From the NCBI GenBank assembly GCA_002298335.1, contig DBNK01000015.1:153056-171196 (forward strand): a stretch of 18,141 nucleotides of DNA, read 5' to 3'. The number at the start of each line of letters is the position of its first letter. The first letter of the stretch is position 1. Source of the stretch: Thalassolituus sp. UBA674 (GTDB taxonomy: Bacteria; Pseudomonadota; Gammaproteobacteria; Pseudomonadales; Oceanobacteraceae). The translations under genes and the position numbers were made by a program. Below, piece after piece: positions 7,395 to 14,389 of this stretch. Under the pieces are notes generated by a model. That model was not told the DNA's origin. It worked only from the letters and a program-made list of their open reading frames with translations, and searched no databases.

Positions 7395-7853
7395 CTATAA
7401 ATCACCAAACCGATTGGACGATTGCGCCATGCGCATCACTTCGTGTTCCTCCAGCGAACGCAAGGTCTCCAACAATTCCTTAGCCGACGGAATGTCCGCC
7501 CGTGACGCTAGATAGCGATACAACTCGATGACCTGCTGGTGCTGATCAATGATCACTTCCATAATCTGCGCGGCATCCAGTTCGGCAAAGGGGGCATCAC
7601 AATGAGCGTGCCGGGTAATCGGATGATGTTCGACGTATTCATAACACCAGGTATTGAGGGCATGTTCATCTCCGGACTTTTCAAAACCGCTTACCACGTC
7701 GGTCAGCGTTTTTTCGTGCTCGGAGAGATAAGCCAGTATCATTCGCGCCCGCTCGTCAGTGTTTTTATCCGCGCAGTGGGACAAGCACTGGTTCAGGTGT
7801 TGGTGAAACTCTTTGGTCCAGTGCAACACATCTTTCAGGGTTTCAATTTGCAT
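7395..7853 (-). CDS. His/Glu-rich helical protein, hemerythrin- or ferritin-like (unassigned)
   Basis: This soluble protein of 152 residues is predicted to be mostly alpha-helical. Histidines and acidic residues recur at helix-like spacing: HWTKEFHQHLNQCLSH (11-26), YLSEHEKTL (42-50), YVEHHPITRHAHCD (73-86), DQHQQVIELY (103-112) and LRSLEEHEVMRMA (131-143). The arrangement recalls four-helix-bundle di-iron proteins such as hemerythrin-like or rubrerythrin-like proteins, but I cannot match the exact ligand signature, so the family stays open. Start: ATG 7853 with GAGG 8 nt upstream. It lies 63 bases after the MBL nuclease gene and within the same transcript. Possible roles are iron, copper or oxygen handling, and none is proven. 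Confidence 0.55.
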   Translation of the reverse strand: MQIETLKDVLHWTKEFHQHLNQCLSHCADKNTDERARMILAYLSEHEKTLTDVVSGFEKSGDEHALNTWCYEYVEHHPITRHAHCDAPFAELDAAQIMEVIIDQHQQVIELYRYLASRADIPSAKELLETLRSLEEHEVMRMAQSSNRFGDL

Positions 7854-7916
7854 GATCTTTTCCTCTACTATCTTGGTTCTCTTGTTTCGATTGGTGCAGG
7901 ATCACGGGGACAAGGG

Positions 7917-9272
7917 TTACAGGCGCAAGATATCCCGATACCCGGCAACGTCGACCTTAAACTCCGTTTGCTCCTGCAAATGCACGCGCAAGCCTTCCAA
8001 GGCTTCAGGATCACCATGAATCAGTTTGATCGGCGTTGTGCTTGCCAATTTTGATTGGTGCAACCATTCAGTGAGTTCGAGATAGTCCGCATGCCCCGAG
8101 AGCCCGGAAATCACCTCCACCTCTGCCCGTAGTGGAATCCAGCTACCGTGGATTTTCACCGCATCGACACCTTCAAGCATCTTGGCACCACGGGTTCCAC
8201 CGGCCTGGTAACCGGTAAACAGCACCGTGGTTCGGCTATCACTCAATAGCCGTTTAAAGTGGTGAAGAATTCGCCCACCGGTGGCCATACCGCTGCCGGC
8301 AATAATGATATGGGGGAAAGCCTGCCCCGCTAGCGCCTTGGATTCATCCACGGTACGGGTATAAGTGACGACATCGCACATGTGATGACATTGCTCATGG
8401 CTGAGTCGATGCTGATCGCTGTGATGACAAAAAATATCCGACACTTTGATGGCCATGGGACTGTCGAGATAGATCGGCAGTTTGGGTATGGCACCCTCTT
8501 GCATCAGCGTTGCCAGCAAATGTTGCAAGGCCTGCGCCCGCCCCACGGCAAACGCGGGCACCAGTAAAACCCCACCGTTTTTAGCAACACGGTTAACCAC
8601 GGCAGCCAATTGTTGCGCAGCGTCCTGCGGATCGTGCTGCCGATTGCCGTAAGTGGACTCCATCAGCAACAAATCCAGTTCGGGCAGCGGGCGCGGTGGT
8701 TTCATCAACACGTCATCGAAACGGCCCACATCGCCTGAAAAGCCAATGCGTTTGCCTTCCGCTTCAATAATGATACTGGCGGCACCGAGAATATGTCCCG
8801 CCGGTTGCAGGTGAAAACGAATATCACCCACCTCAACCTGTTCATCAAAGTCAACCGACTGAAACAACTTCATACTCGATTCGGCGGTTTGACGGTCATA
8901 GAGCGGCTCGGGTTGTTCATGTTTGCTCAGCTTATGTTTGCTGTAGTATTTCGCGTCCTCCTCCTGAATATGACCGCTGTCTGCCAACAGGATCTGACAC
9001 AGGTCTTTGGTGGCGTGATGGGTAAACACCGGGCCACGAAAACCGTGCTTGTATAAGGCGGGGATATAGCCGGAGTGATCCAGGTGCGCATGAGTGAGCA
9101 ACACGGCATCGAGCTTATCGATATCCAGCGGCAGCGGTTGCCAGTTGCGCTCACGCAACCATTTGTAGCCTTGGTACAGGCCACAGTCGATCAGCACCTT
9201 GCTGCGCTCGGTTTCCAGTAGAAATTTTGAACCGGTTACGGTTTCGGTACCGCCTAAAAAGGTGATTCTCAT
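7917..9272 (-). CDS. Metallo-beta-lactamase / beta-CASP ribonuclease-like hydrolase
   Basis: This 451-residue protein belongs to the CPSF73/RNase J-like MBL plus beta-CASP group, two-zinc nucleases acting on RNA. MBL motifs: GGTETVTGS at the N-terminus, HAHLDH (61-66), GH (159-160) before ILGAAS, and SGD (179-181). Beta-CASP motifs: ESTYGN (205-210), GSGMATGGR (326-334) and LSGHAD (391-396) carrying the late histidine. All metal ligands expected of an active enzyme appear present. Length and order match the short bacterial members that lack KH domains. The ATG overlaps the preceding gene's stop as ATGA and has AGGAG 7 nt upstream. Beside a nucleotide phosphorylase and a PRPP synthetase-like gene it may supply nucleoside monophosphates from RNA. 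That link is inference. Confidence 0.92.
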   Translation of the reverse strand: MRITFLGGTETVTGSKFLLETERSKVLIDCGLYQGYKWLRERNWQPLPLDIDKLDAVLLTHAHLDHSGYIPALYKHGFRGPVFTHHATKDLCQILLADSGHIQEEDAKYYSKHKLSKHEQPEPLYDRQTAESSMKLFQSVDFDEQVEVGDIRFHLQPAGHILGAASIIIEAEGKRIGFSGDVGRFDDVLMKPPRPLPELDLLLMESTYGNRQHDPQDAAQQLAAVVNRVAKNGGVLLVPAFAVGRAQALQHLLATLMQEGAIPKLPIYLDSPMAIKVSDIFCHHSDQHRLSHEQCHHMCDVVTYTRTVDESKALAGQAFPHIIIAGSGMATGGRILHHFKRLLSDSRTTVLFTGYQAGGTRGAKMLEGVDAVKIHGSWIPLRAEVEVISGLSGHADYLELTEWLHQSKLASTTPIKLIHGDPEALEGLRVHLQEQTEFKVDVAGYRDILRL

Positions 9273-10210
9273 GATACGACTCCTGTGGAATCTGATCTTG
9301 TTGGTTGCAACATGGAGATAACGGCTGTAATCAGCTGCGGCGTGATATCAATGGCATTGGATGAATGAGGAATGGTATTAGCGGTTACTAATTGGCTGAG
9401 GCCCGCCTGGATCAGTGCTTGATCAGAGCCGTCGGCGAAAATGCCATGTACGGCGACACACTGGATGTGTTCAATGCCATTGGATTTAAGGGTTTTGATA
9501 CACTCCAGAATGGTCTGCCCGCTCGATATGACATCATCAATAATGACGGCGGTTCTATCTCTGTGCGCTTCAATGTTCGGCAAGGACACTTCGACATGAC
9601 GATCACCGAAACGCTGTTTCTCGCCAATCACAAACGGGTGCTGGCTATAATCGGCGATATCGGATACCCACTGTTCACTCTCGCTATCCGGCCCCACCAG
9701 CAACAGGTTGTTTTGTGTCTTCAACCATTGCGCCAACGCCGGGGCACCTTGCACGACACGGCTGGGTACGGAATAAATTTCGTCCAGGGAATGATAACGA
9801 TGCAGGTGCGGATCTACCGTCACCAACCAATCAATATGGTGAGACAGACATTTGGCAAAAATACGTGAGGTAACCGCCTCCCCATCGACAAAACGGCGAT
9901 CCTGTCGCATATAGCTGAGATAGGGCGCCACTAGGCCAACTTGCGAAGCACCCAGTTCCCGCAAGGTTTCGACCAAAAACAGTAACGGTAGATACTTGGT
10001 GTTGGGGTGCGACAAATCCGCCACAACAATACAGGCGCGGCCTTCCACATCAGAGGTGATACGCAAATAGGATTCACCATCGGGGAATTGACGTGCACTA
10101 AATTCTCCCCGCTGCACACCCATCGCCTTTGCTAACGAATCCGCCAATGGGTGATCGTGTAAGCAAAACACCAACGGTGTCTTTCCTGAAACCGGGTTCA
10201 GTTCACTCAT
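9269..10210 (-). CDS. prs: Ribose-phosphate pyrophosphokinase-like protein (PRPP synthetase family)
   Basis: The family reaction is ribose 5-phosphate + ATP to PRPP + AMP. The 313-residue length is normal. Seen: QFPDGESYLR (41-50), the ATP-loop motif APYLSYMRQDRRF with RQDR at 102-105, VDPHLHR (132-138), the catalytic-loop type GEKQRFGDR (196-204) with Lys and Arg, and the PRPP-binding motif DDVISSGQT (225-233). All key positions look intact. The sequence is of the divergent kind (RQDRRF, DPHLHR) rather than the RQDRK housekeeping type, so this is probably an accessory paralogue; a housekeeping prs would be expected elsewhere. It overlaps the phosphorylase upstream and the nuclease downstream, each by ATGA, implying translational coupling of the three. 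It could act in reverse, or on ribose 1,5-bisphosphate from the phosphorylase; both are speculation. Confidence 0.9.
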   Translation of the reverse strand: MSELNPVSGKTPLVFCLHDHPLADSLAKAMGVQRGEFSARQFPDGESYLRITSDVEGRACIVVADLSHPNTKYLPLLFLVETLRELGASQVGLVAPYLSYMRQDRRFVDGEAVTSRIFAKCLSHHIDWLVTVDPHLHRYHSLDEIYSVPSRVVQGAPALAQWLKTQNNLLLVGPDSESEQWVSDIADYSQHPFVIGEKQRFGDRHVEVSLPNIEAHRDRTAVIIDDVISSGQTILECIKTLKSNGIEHIQCVAVHGIFADGSDQALIQAGLSQLVTANTIPHSSNAIDITPQLITAVISMLQPTRSDSTGVVS

Positions 10211-11775
10211 GAGATTGCTCCAATCGTGAAAATGTTGGATTGTCGGTAATAGGCCAATGCGTATTGCAGCTCGCCTTCTGTGTCACTGAACAGTGTGAAC
10301 AAGGGTTCACCTCGCTCTACAGTTTCACCGACACGCTTATGCAAGCGCAAACCCGCTGCCGAGACATTGGGCGCTCCCGCCAGTTTCGCCAAGCGCGCTA
10401 ATTGGCGATTATCAATCGTCTGCAAAGTGCCGGTTGATGCGGCAGTTTCCGTATGTTGAAAATCTGCAGAAGGCAAAGATTTCATCCCGCCCTGGGCCGC
10501 TATAATTCGCTGAAATTGTTCCCACGCCGCACCGCTATCAAGAATTTCGGTAGTCCTTTGCAAACCTTGTTCATAGGTTTGCTGATACGCCAGGGAAAAC
10601 AGATGGGCAGCCAAAAACAGTGCCCGCTCTCGAAGGTCCTCGGGCGCATCGCTGCTGCGCCGCAAAACAGCAATTACATCGCGGGCTTCCTCTACTGGAC
10701 CAACACCGCGCCCGACGGGCTGACTGCCATCCGTTATCAGGCAACGAACCTGAAGGCCGCACGCAGCACCAACCTGTGTAAATAGTGAAGCGAGGCGATC
10801 GGCATCTTTTTGCGAACGCACTTTTGCAGTAGGGCCGACAGGGATATCAATCACCGCATGGGTAGAACCCGCAGCGATTTTTTTCGACAAAACCGATGCA
10901 ATCAACTGCCCTTCGCCATCAAGATCCAGCGCGCGCTCAATCCGAATCAATAAATCATCGGCGGGGCTAAGATTCACCGCTCCACCCCAGGCGAGACAAC
11001 CGTGAGTTTCTGCTACAACTCGTTGAATATCCGCAAGGCTGAGATTGACGGTCGTCAGCACCTCCATAGTGTCAGCCGTACCCGCCGGTGACGTAATGGC
11101 GCGAGACGAGGTTTTCGGAATGGTTAAACCTGCTGCGCTGACGATCGCCACCACCAGCGGCGTGGTGCGATTGCCCGGCAGGCCACCAATGCAATGCTTA
11201 TCCAGCACCATGGGTGAATCGGGCCAGCTGAGACGCTTACCGCAAGCCACCATGGCCTGTGTCAAGGCAATGATTTCATCCACATCCAGACGACTACCCG
11301 CACAAACGCTGAGAAAACTGGCAATTTCGATATCGGAATAACGATGGTCGCTGATGTCCTGTACGATCTCAGTGACTTCCTCGTCGCTGAGCTTATGGCC
11401 AAATATTTTTTTGCGAACAGCCGCCAGCGATGTCACCACCGGTGCATGACTGACGCTAATCAATGCCCCTGCGGTAACTCCCAGCCGTTCGATGGCGATT
11501 TTGGATAAACCAGCGCTGCCTGGTTCAATGACCTTCTCATCCACCACGTTGATCGTTGCGATTATTTGGTTTTGGCCATCTTCCACTGAAACGCGACTGT
11601 TAGCTGTAAAACCTTCCGAGCGGCAGATATGGCAATCGTTTCGCATATAAAGGACGGGTTCTTGGTGGGTATCGATACCTATATCAATAACCTTAAGAGC
11701 GTTTGCTGACTCCATCGTTTTCACCGTCATTGCTATTTTCGCCTGTTGCGTGGCGGTGACTTGTGACAACTCCAT
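10207..11775 (-). CDS. deoA: AMP phosphorylase / thymidine phosphorylase (archaeal-type, long form)
   Basis: The 522-residue enzyme belongs to the nucleoside phosphorylase family II long form. Archaeal members cleave AMP and other NMPs with phosphate to give base and ribose 1,5-bisphosphate; bacterial members are usually named thymidine phosphorylase. It has an extra N-terminal domain of about 110 residues (VIDIGIDTHQEPVLYMRNDC onward), then KHCIGGLPGNRTT (193-205) and KTSSRAITSPAGTADTMEVL (221-240), both family signatures. The C-terminal end (GLRLHKRVGETVERGEPLFT) is lipoyl-like. The ATG at 11775 has GGAG 8 nt upstream but overlaps the preceding gene by 43 bases; ATG 11730, just after that gene's stop, is an alternative start. 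Whether the substrate is AMP or thymidine cannot be told by eye; the N-terminal domain favours NMPs. Confidence 0.87.
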   Translation of the reverse strand: MELSQVTATQQAKIAMTVKTMESANALKVIDIGIDTHQEPVLYMRNDCHICRSEGFTANSRVSVEDGQNQIIATINVVDEKVIEPGSAGLSKIAIERLGVTAGALISVSHAPVVTSLAAVRKKIFGHKLSDEEVTEIVQDISDHRYSDIEIASFLSVCAGSRLDVDEIIALTQAMVACGKRLSWPDSPMVLDKHCIGGLPGNRTTPLVVAIVSAAGLTIPKTSSRAITSPAGTADTMEVLTTVNLSLADIQRVVAETHGCLAWGGAVNLSPADDLLIRIERALDLDGEGQLIASVLSKKIAAGSTHAVIDIPVGPTAKVRSQKDADRLASLFTQVGAACGLQVRCLITDGSQPVGRGVGPVEEARDVIAVLRRSSDAPEDLRERALFLAAHLFSLAYQQTYEQGLQRTTEILDSGAAWEQFQRIIAAQGGMKSLPSADFQHTETAASTGTLQTIDNRQLARLAKLAGAPNVSAAGLRLHKRVGETVERGEPLFTLFSDTEGELQYALAYYRQSNIFTIGAIS

Positions 11776-12098
11776 GGCTCATGCTCCGAGTTATCTTTTA
11801 TGTTTTGATCCACGAATTTATAATATCCTTCTTTAAAATGCGTCCACCAGTCGTGACCAACCTCGATACCGTGTTTAGCCAACACATCCTCGATACCATC
11901 GAGGCATAGACGAGATGCATCGTATGCGAGATTCAAAACCTGTGACTGTTCATCAAATGAAACCGCATCCAAACCATATAACTTATCGATTTCTGTAATT
12001 GCATCGTTGATATTACTAACGTTCTTTGCGTCAAGTTTTAAATGACGAACAACGAGATTGACTTCAGACACACCCAGTCGGTGCTCTTCTTGTTTCAT
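11733..12098 (-). CDS. HMA-fold-like protein without CxxC
   Basis: This soluble protein of 121 residues has the beta-alpha-beta pattern of a heavy-metal-associated domain: VNLVVRHLKLDAKN, ITEIDKLYGLDAVSF, QSQVLNLAYD, LDGIEDVLAKHGIEV. The CxxC metal loop is missing. A C-terminal extension is rich in aromatic and charged residues (GHDWWTHFKEGYYKFVDQNI, 81-100) and ends near PWSCHKSPP. The extension and its Cys-His might take the place of the missing metal site. The second half of the broken YHS gene at 2070-2598 shows the same pattern. ATG 12098 has a strong site (GGAGG at 6 nt). The gene sits at the boundary between copper and nucleotide genes and overlaps the phosphorylase. Function unknown. 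Confidence 0.65.
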   Translation of the reverse strand: MKQEEHRLGVSEVNLVVRHLKLDAKNVSNINDAITEIDKLYGLDAVSFDEQSQVLNLAYDASRLCLDGIEDVLAKHGIEVGHDWWTHFKEGYYKFVDQNIKDNSEHEPWSCHKSPPRNRRK

Positions 12099-12156
12099 AA
12101 TTTACCTCCAAGATCTAATCTCTGTTTACAAACTTTTTCACATCACCAACAGTCTA

Positions 12157-12609
12157 TTATTTGTGTTGATGCTCGTTAGACTTGTTTGCCTCAGATTGAT
12201 GATCCATCATTTGCCCCATCATTTTTTGCATCATCCCCATGTGTTTTTCCATCATATCCATACGTTTTGTGATATCCATTTTGTCCATTTTCTTACCGCC
12301 TTTCATGCCGTTCCCCATATTCATCATCTGCATACCTTCTTGCATAGTTTGCATATGCTCATTCATTAATTGTTGACGTTTTTCTGGGTCGGTTTCGGTT
12401 TTGATTTCTGACATCAGGGCATGCATTTTTTTCATATGATCATGCATCGCCATCATCTGATCATGATTCATCATCCCCATCATCATGCCATTGTTAGCGC
12501 CTTGGTTTTTATCACCGTGATCATGCGCATTTTCTGCAAATACTGGTGAAGCTATTGCCGTAGCAATAACGACGGCGGAAATCATAGTTCTGATAGAATT
12601 ACGTTTCAT
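12157..12609 (-). CDS. Met/His-rich secreted protein, probable periplasmic copper-binding
   Basis: The protein has 150 residues. A signal peptide spans about residues 1-25 (MKRNSIRTMISAVVIATAIA then SPVFA) with a likely cut before ENAHDHG. The mature part is dominated by Met and His in MM, MxxM and HxH patterns (NNGMMMGMMNHDQMMAMHDH, EKHMGMMQKMMGQMMDH) and ends NEHQHK. Such methionine-rich sequences bind Cu(I) in the oxidising periplasm, as in CopC/PcoE-like proteins; silver is also possible. ATG 12609 has GAGG 8 nt upstream; longer frames overlap the methyltransferase gene and hide the signal peptide. It most likely buffers copper before RND efflux. No exact family is assigned because the composition is of low complexity. 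Confidence 0.78.
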   Translation of the reverse strand: MKRNSIRTMISAVVIATAIASPVFAENAHDHGDKNQGANNGMMMGMMNHDQMMAMHDHMKKMHALMSEIKTETDPEKRQQLMNEHMQTMQEGMQMMNMGNGMKGGKKMDKMDITKRMDMMEKHMGMMQKMMGQMMDHQSEANKSNEHQHK

Positions 12610-12619
12610 TGGTATATCC

Positions 12620-13273
12620 TCAATAGTTTGAAGCGGCTTTATCGGTAGAAAATTTAGGTACCCACCCTGGGGTCGACTCCATATAGCGAAGATACACGTC
12701 GCCAAATTCCTCAATCGCCATACGCTCTTCACGCTTGGCCAGTCGTACATAGACAACGACCAATATCGGGAACATGACCAATGTCGGCAGGGTCGGCCAC
12801 TGCAACAGAAAGCCAAACATAATCATGATAAAAGCAATGTATTGCGGGTGACGGCAGCGGGCATACCAACCAGTGGTCGCCAGGGAGTGAGTTTGTTGCG
12901 CTTTGTGGAGCACGTTCCACGCCGACGCGAGCAGAAAGAAGCCGAGCACGATTAGTACATTGCTGGCAATATGCAGCGGATCAAAGTGCGGATCACCTTC
13001 AAACCCGAGCATGGTGTGCAGTAAATGGCCATTTTCATGGGAGAGGAAGTCCACTCCTGGGTACTTTTCCGCCAGCCATCCAGACAGAAAATATATCGTC
13101 AGCGGAAATCCATACATCTCGGTAAAGAGCGCAATAATGAACGCAGAGAAAGCCCCAAAACTGCGCCAGTCGGTTTTTGTTTGTGGCTTGGCAAAACTGA
13201 AGGCAAAGAAAATAAATATTGCCGAATTCAGTATCACCAGTGTCCAGAGACCATAAGCTGAATCACCGTGCAT
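12620..13273 (-). CDS. Isoprenylcysteine methyltransferase-like (ICMT/PEMT) membrane protein
   Basis: The protein has 217 residues and about five hydrophobic segments. The C-terminal half carries the family's SAM-binding features: GWYARCRHPQY (135-145) and REERMAIEEFGDVYLRYM (181-198). Members methylate lipids or carboxyl groups using S-adenosylmethionine; the bacterial substrates are mostly unknown. The N-terminal part adds about 100 residues with two or three helices and a loop with several histidines (HENGHLLHTMLGFEGDPHFD, 79-98). Start: ATG 13273 with AGGAG 8 nt upstream. It sits between the DUF2933 gene and the Met/His-rich gene in the copper operon, so a role in envelope lipid modification under metal stress is possible, though unproven. 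Confidence 0.82.
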   Translation of the reverse strand: MHGDSAYGLWTLVILNSAIFIFFAFSFAKPQTKTDWRSFGAFSAFIIALFTEMYGFPLTIYFLSGWLAEKYPGVDFLSHENGHLLHTMLGFEGDPHFDPLHIASNVLIVLGFFLLASAWNVLHKAQQTHSLATTGWYARCRHPQYIAFIMIMFGFLLQWPTLPTLVMFPILVVVYVRLAKREERMAIEEFGDVYLRYMESTPGWVPKFSTDKAASNY

Positions 13274-13299
13274 TTGTCGTTCTCCTGTTTTCTACCGGG

Positions 13300-13614
13300 T
13301 CAATGGTGGTGCCGATGTTCGCTATCCCGGCGCCCATCTTCTAATCCACGCTGGTAAGCATCTTGATCTGACTCACCCTCATGCTGATGGCCTTCTCCCT
13401 GGCGCTGATGGCTCCCACCATGCCCCCCGTGGCCACCATGACCTCCATGCATGAAAAGATGCATAAAAGGACATGCCAGCAAAATCAGAAAAGGTAAAAA
13501 CTGCCAGACATGCTGGCGGTGTTCGATCAGCAGAAAATACGTGGCAGCACCAATTAGGCCCAATGCCGCCAGTCCTTTGGGTGTTAACCAGAATGATGTT
13601 TTTTGCGTTGCCAT
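13300..13614 (-). CDS. DUF2933-like small membrane protein with His/Gly-rich tail
   Basis: The 104-residue protein starts at ATG 13614 with GAGG 6 nt upstream. Two hydrophobic helices (about 13-30 and 35-52) form a hairpin. The tail is histidine- and glycine-rich: FMHGGHGGHGGHGGSHQ, then GEGHQHEGE, and the end HRHHH. The layout matches DUF2933 proteins that occur in copper-resistance loci. The tail is suited to binding metal, but which side of the membrane it lies on is not known. A longer frame to 13626 would overlap the P-II-like stop and lacks a ribosome site. Confidence 0.77.
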   Translation of the reverse strand: MATQKTSFWLTPKGLAALGLIGAATYFLLIEHRQHVWQFLPFLILLACPFMHLFMHGGHGGHGGHGGSHQRQGEGHQHEGESDQDAYQRGLEDGRRDSEHRHHH

Positions 13615-13622
13615 ATCACACC

Positions 13623-13961
13623 TCACGGATGAAATTGAAAATCGCTGTCTATCGCACTGCGTTTATCATGAATCCAAAGCAAGTCATTCACCGGAATAAT
13701 ACAAACCAGCCCTTCGCTATCGGCATTGACGTGCGCCGTTTCTACAATCAGTTGCGCGATGTTATTTGCATGCTCTGACCTGGCGTAAATCTCCATTTGA
13801 ATGTGCTTAATCAAATGATTCTCGTTGAAGCTGTCGAAGTATTCTCCACGACCGCGAACCGGATGCAGGGTGAAGCCTTTAACCCCATGCCTAATCAGTG
13901 CTTCTTCTACGTCCTTCAAACGAAATTCGTCAAAAATGGCGGTCACTTTTTGAATATTCAT
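13623..13961 (-). CDS. P-II-like signalling protein (GlnB/CutA fold)
   Basis: The protein has 112 residues. The order matches P-II: MNIQKVTAIFDEFRLKDVEE, ALIRHGVKGFTLHPVRGRGE, IKHIQMEIYA, then GLVCIIPVNDLLWIHDKRSA, where canonical P-II has its nucleotide-binding basic residues. The T-loop that P-II uses to bind partners is about nine residues shorter (GRGEYFDSFNENHLIKH), and the usual modification tyrosine cannot be aligned. It therefore probably does not regulate nitrogen. P-II relatives in metal operons may bind a metal or a nucleotide and sense stress. ATG 13961 has only a weak AAGGA at about 11 nt. The gene lies between the cupredoxin and DUF2933 genes. A DUF3240-type PII-like protein is an alternative label. 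Confidence 0.72.
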   Translation of the reverse strand: MNIQKVTAIFDEFRLKDVEEALIRHGVKGFTLHPVRGRGEYFDSFNENHLIKHIQMEIYARSEHANNIAQLIVETAHVNADSEGLVCIIPVNDLLWIHDKRSAIDSDFQFHP

Positions 13962-13998
13962 ACTGATATCAATCCTTACTTTCTTTGTTGAACATTCT

Positions 13999-14352
13999 CT
14001 AATTCACCGTGAGCTGACCGCGATACATCTGCATCTGACAATGAAAGGCGTATTCACCAGATTTCAGTGCAGGTAGTTGTATGGACTTCAGTTTATTGAG
14101 GGGCAAGGTGTCACTGATTTGCAGTTCGGGAATCAGTAACGTTTCTGAGCAGGGTGATTCATCTTTACGTATGAACTTCAGCTCAACCGGCTCACCCGCA
14201 GGCACTTTAATTCGGGAGGGTGAATAGGTGCCATTTTCCACGGTAATCACCAGATCATTTTCACCCAGCTCTGCCTCTTTGGGCTTGTACAACCAAAACC
14301 ACCATATAATGAGCGCGATCACAACAACGCCAACACTATTAATGATTAACAT
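13999..14352 (-). CDS. Membrane-anchored cupredoxin-domain protein
   Basis: The protein has 117 residues. One N-terminal membrane helix (about 5-21) is followed by a beta-rich cupredoxin domain facing the periplasm. Likely copper ligands are C68 in ESPCSE and the terminal cluster H104, C105, M107, M109 in FHCQMQMYRGQLTV. A type-1-like site in this family is usually made by such a C/H...C-x-M-x-M set. The domain also contains TVENGTYSPSRIKVPAGEPV and LPLNKLKSIQLP, typical strands. ATG 14352 is preceded by AGGAG at 7 nt; the longer frame to 14475 overlaps copA and lacks the leading helix. It probably passes or stores copper exported by the neighbouring ATPase. Confidence 0.88.
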   Translation of the reverse strand: MLIINSVGVVVIALIIWWFWLYKPKEAELGENDLVITVENGTYSPSRIKVPAGEPVELKFIRKDESPCSETLLIPELQISDTLPLNKLKSIQLPALKSGEYAFHCQMQMYRGQLTVN

Positions 14353-14389
14353 GTCCACTCTCCTAAACAAGTTTCTGACGAAATAGCCA

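Noticed and set aside
12157..12600. Repetitive ATG/CAT-rich stretch considered as a tandem repeat or CRISPR-like array
   Set aside because: The repetitiveness comes from Met and His codons in one coding frame with a signal peptide; no equal-length repeats or spacers are present.
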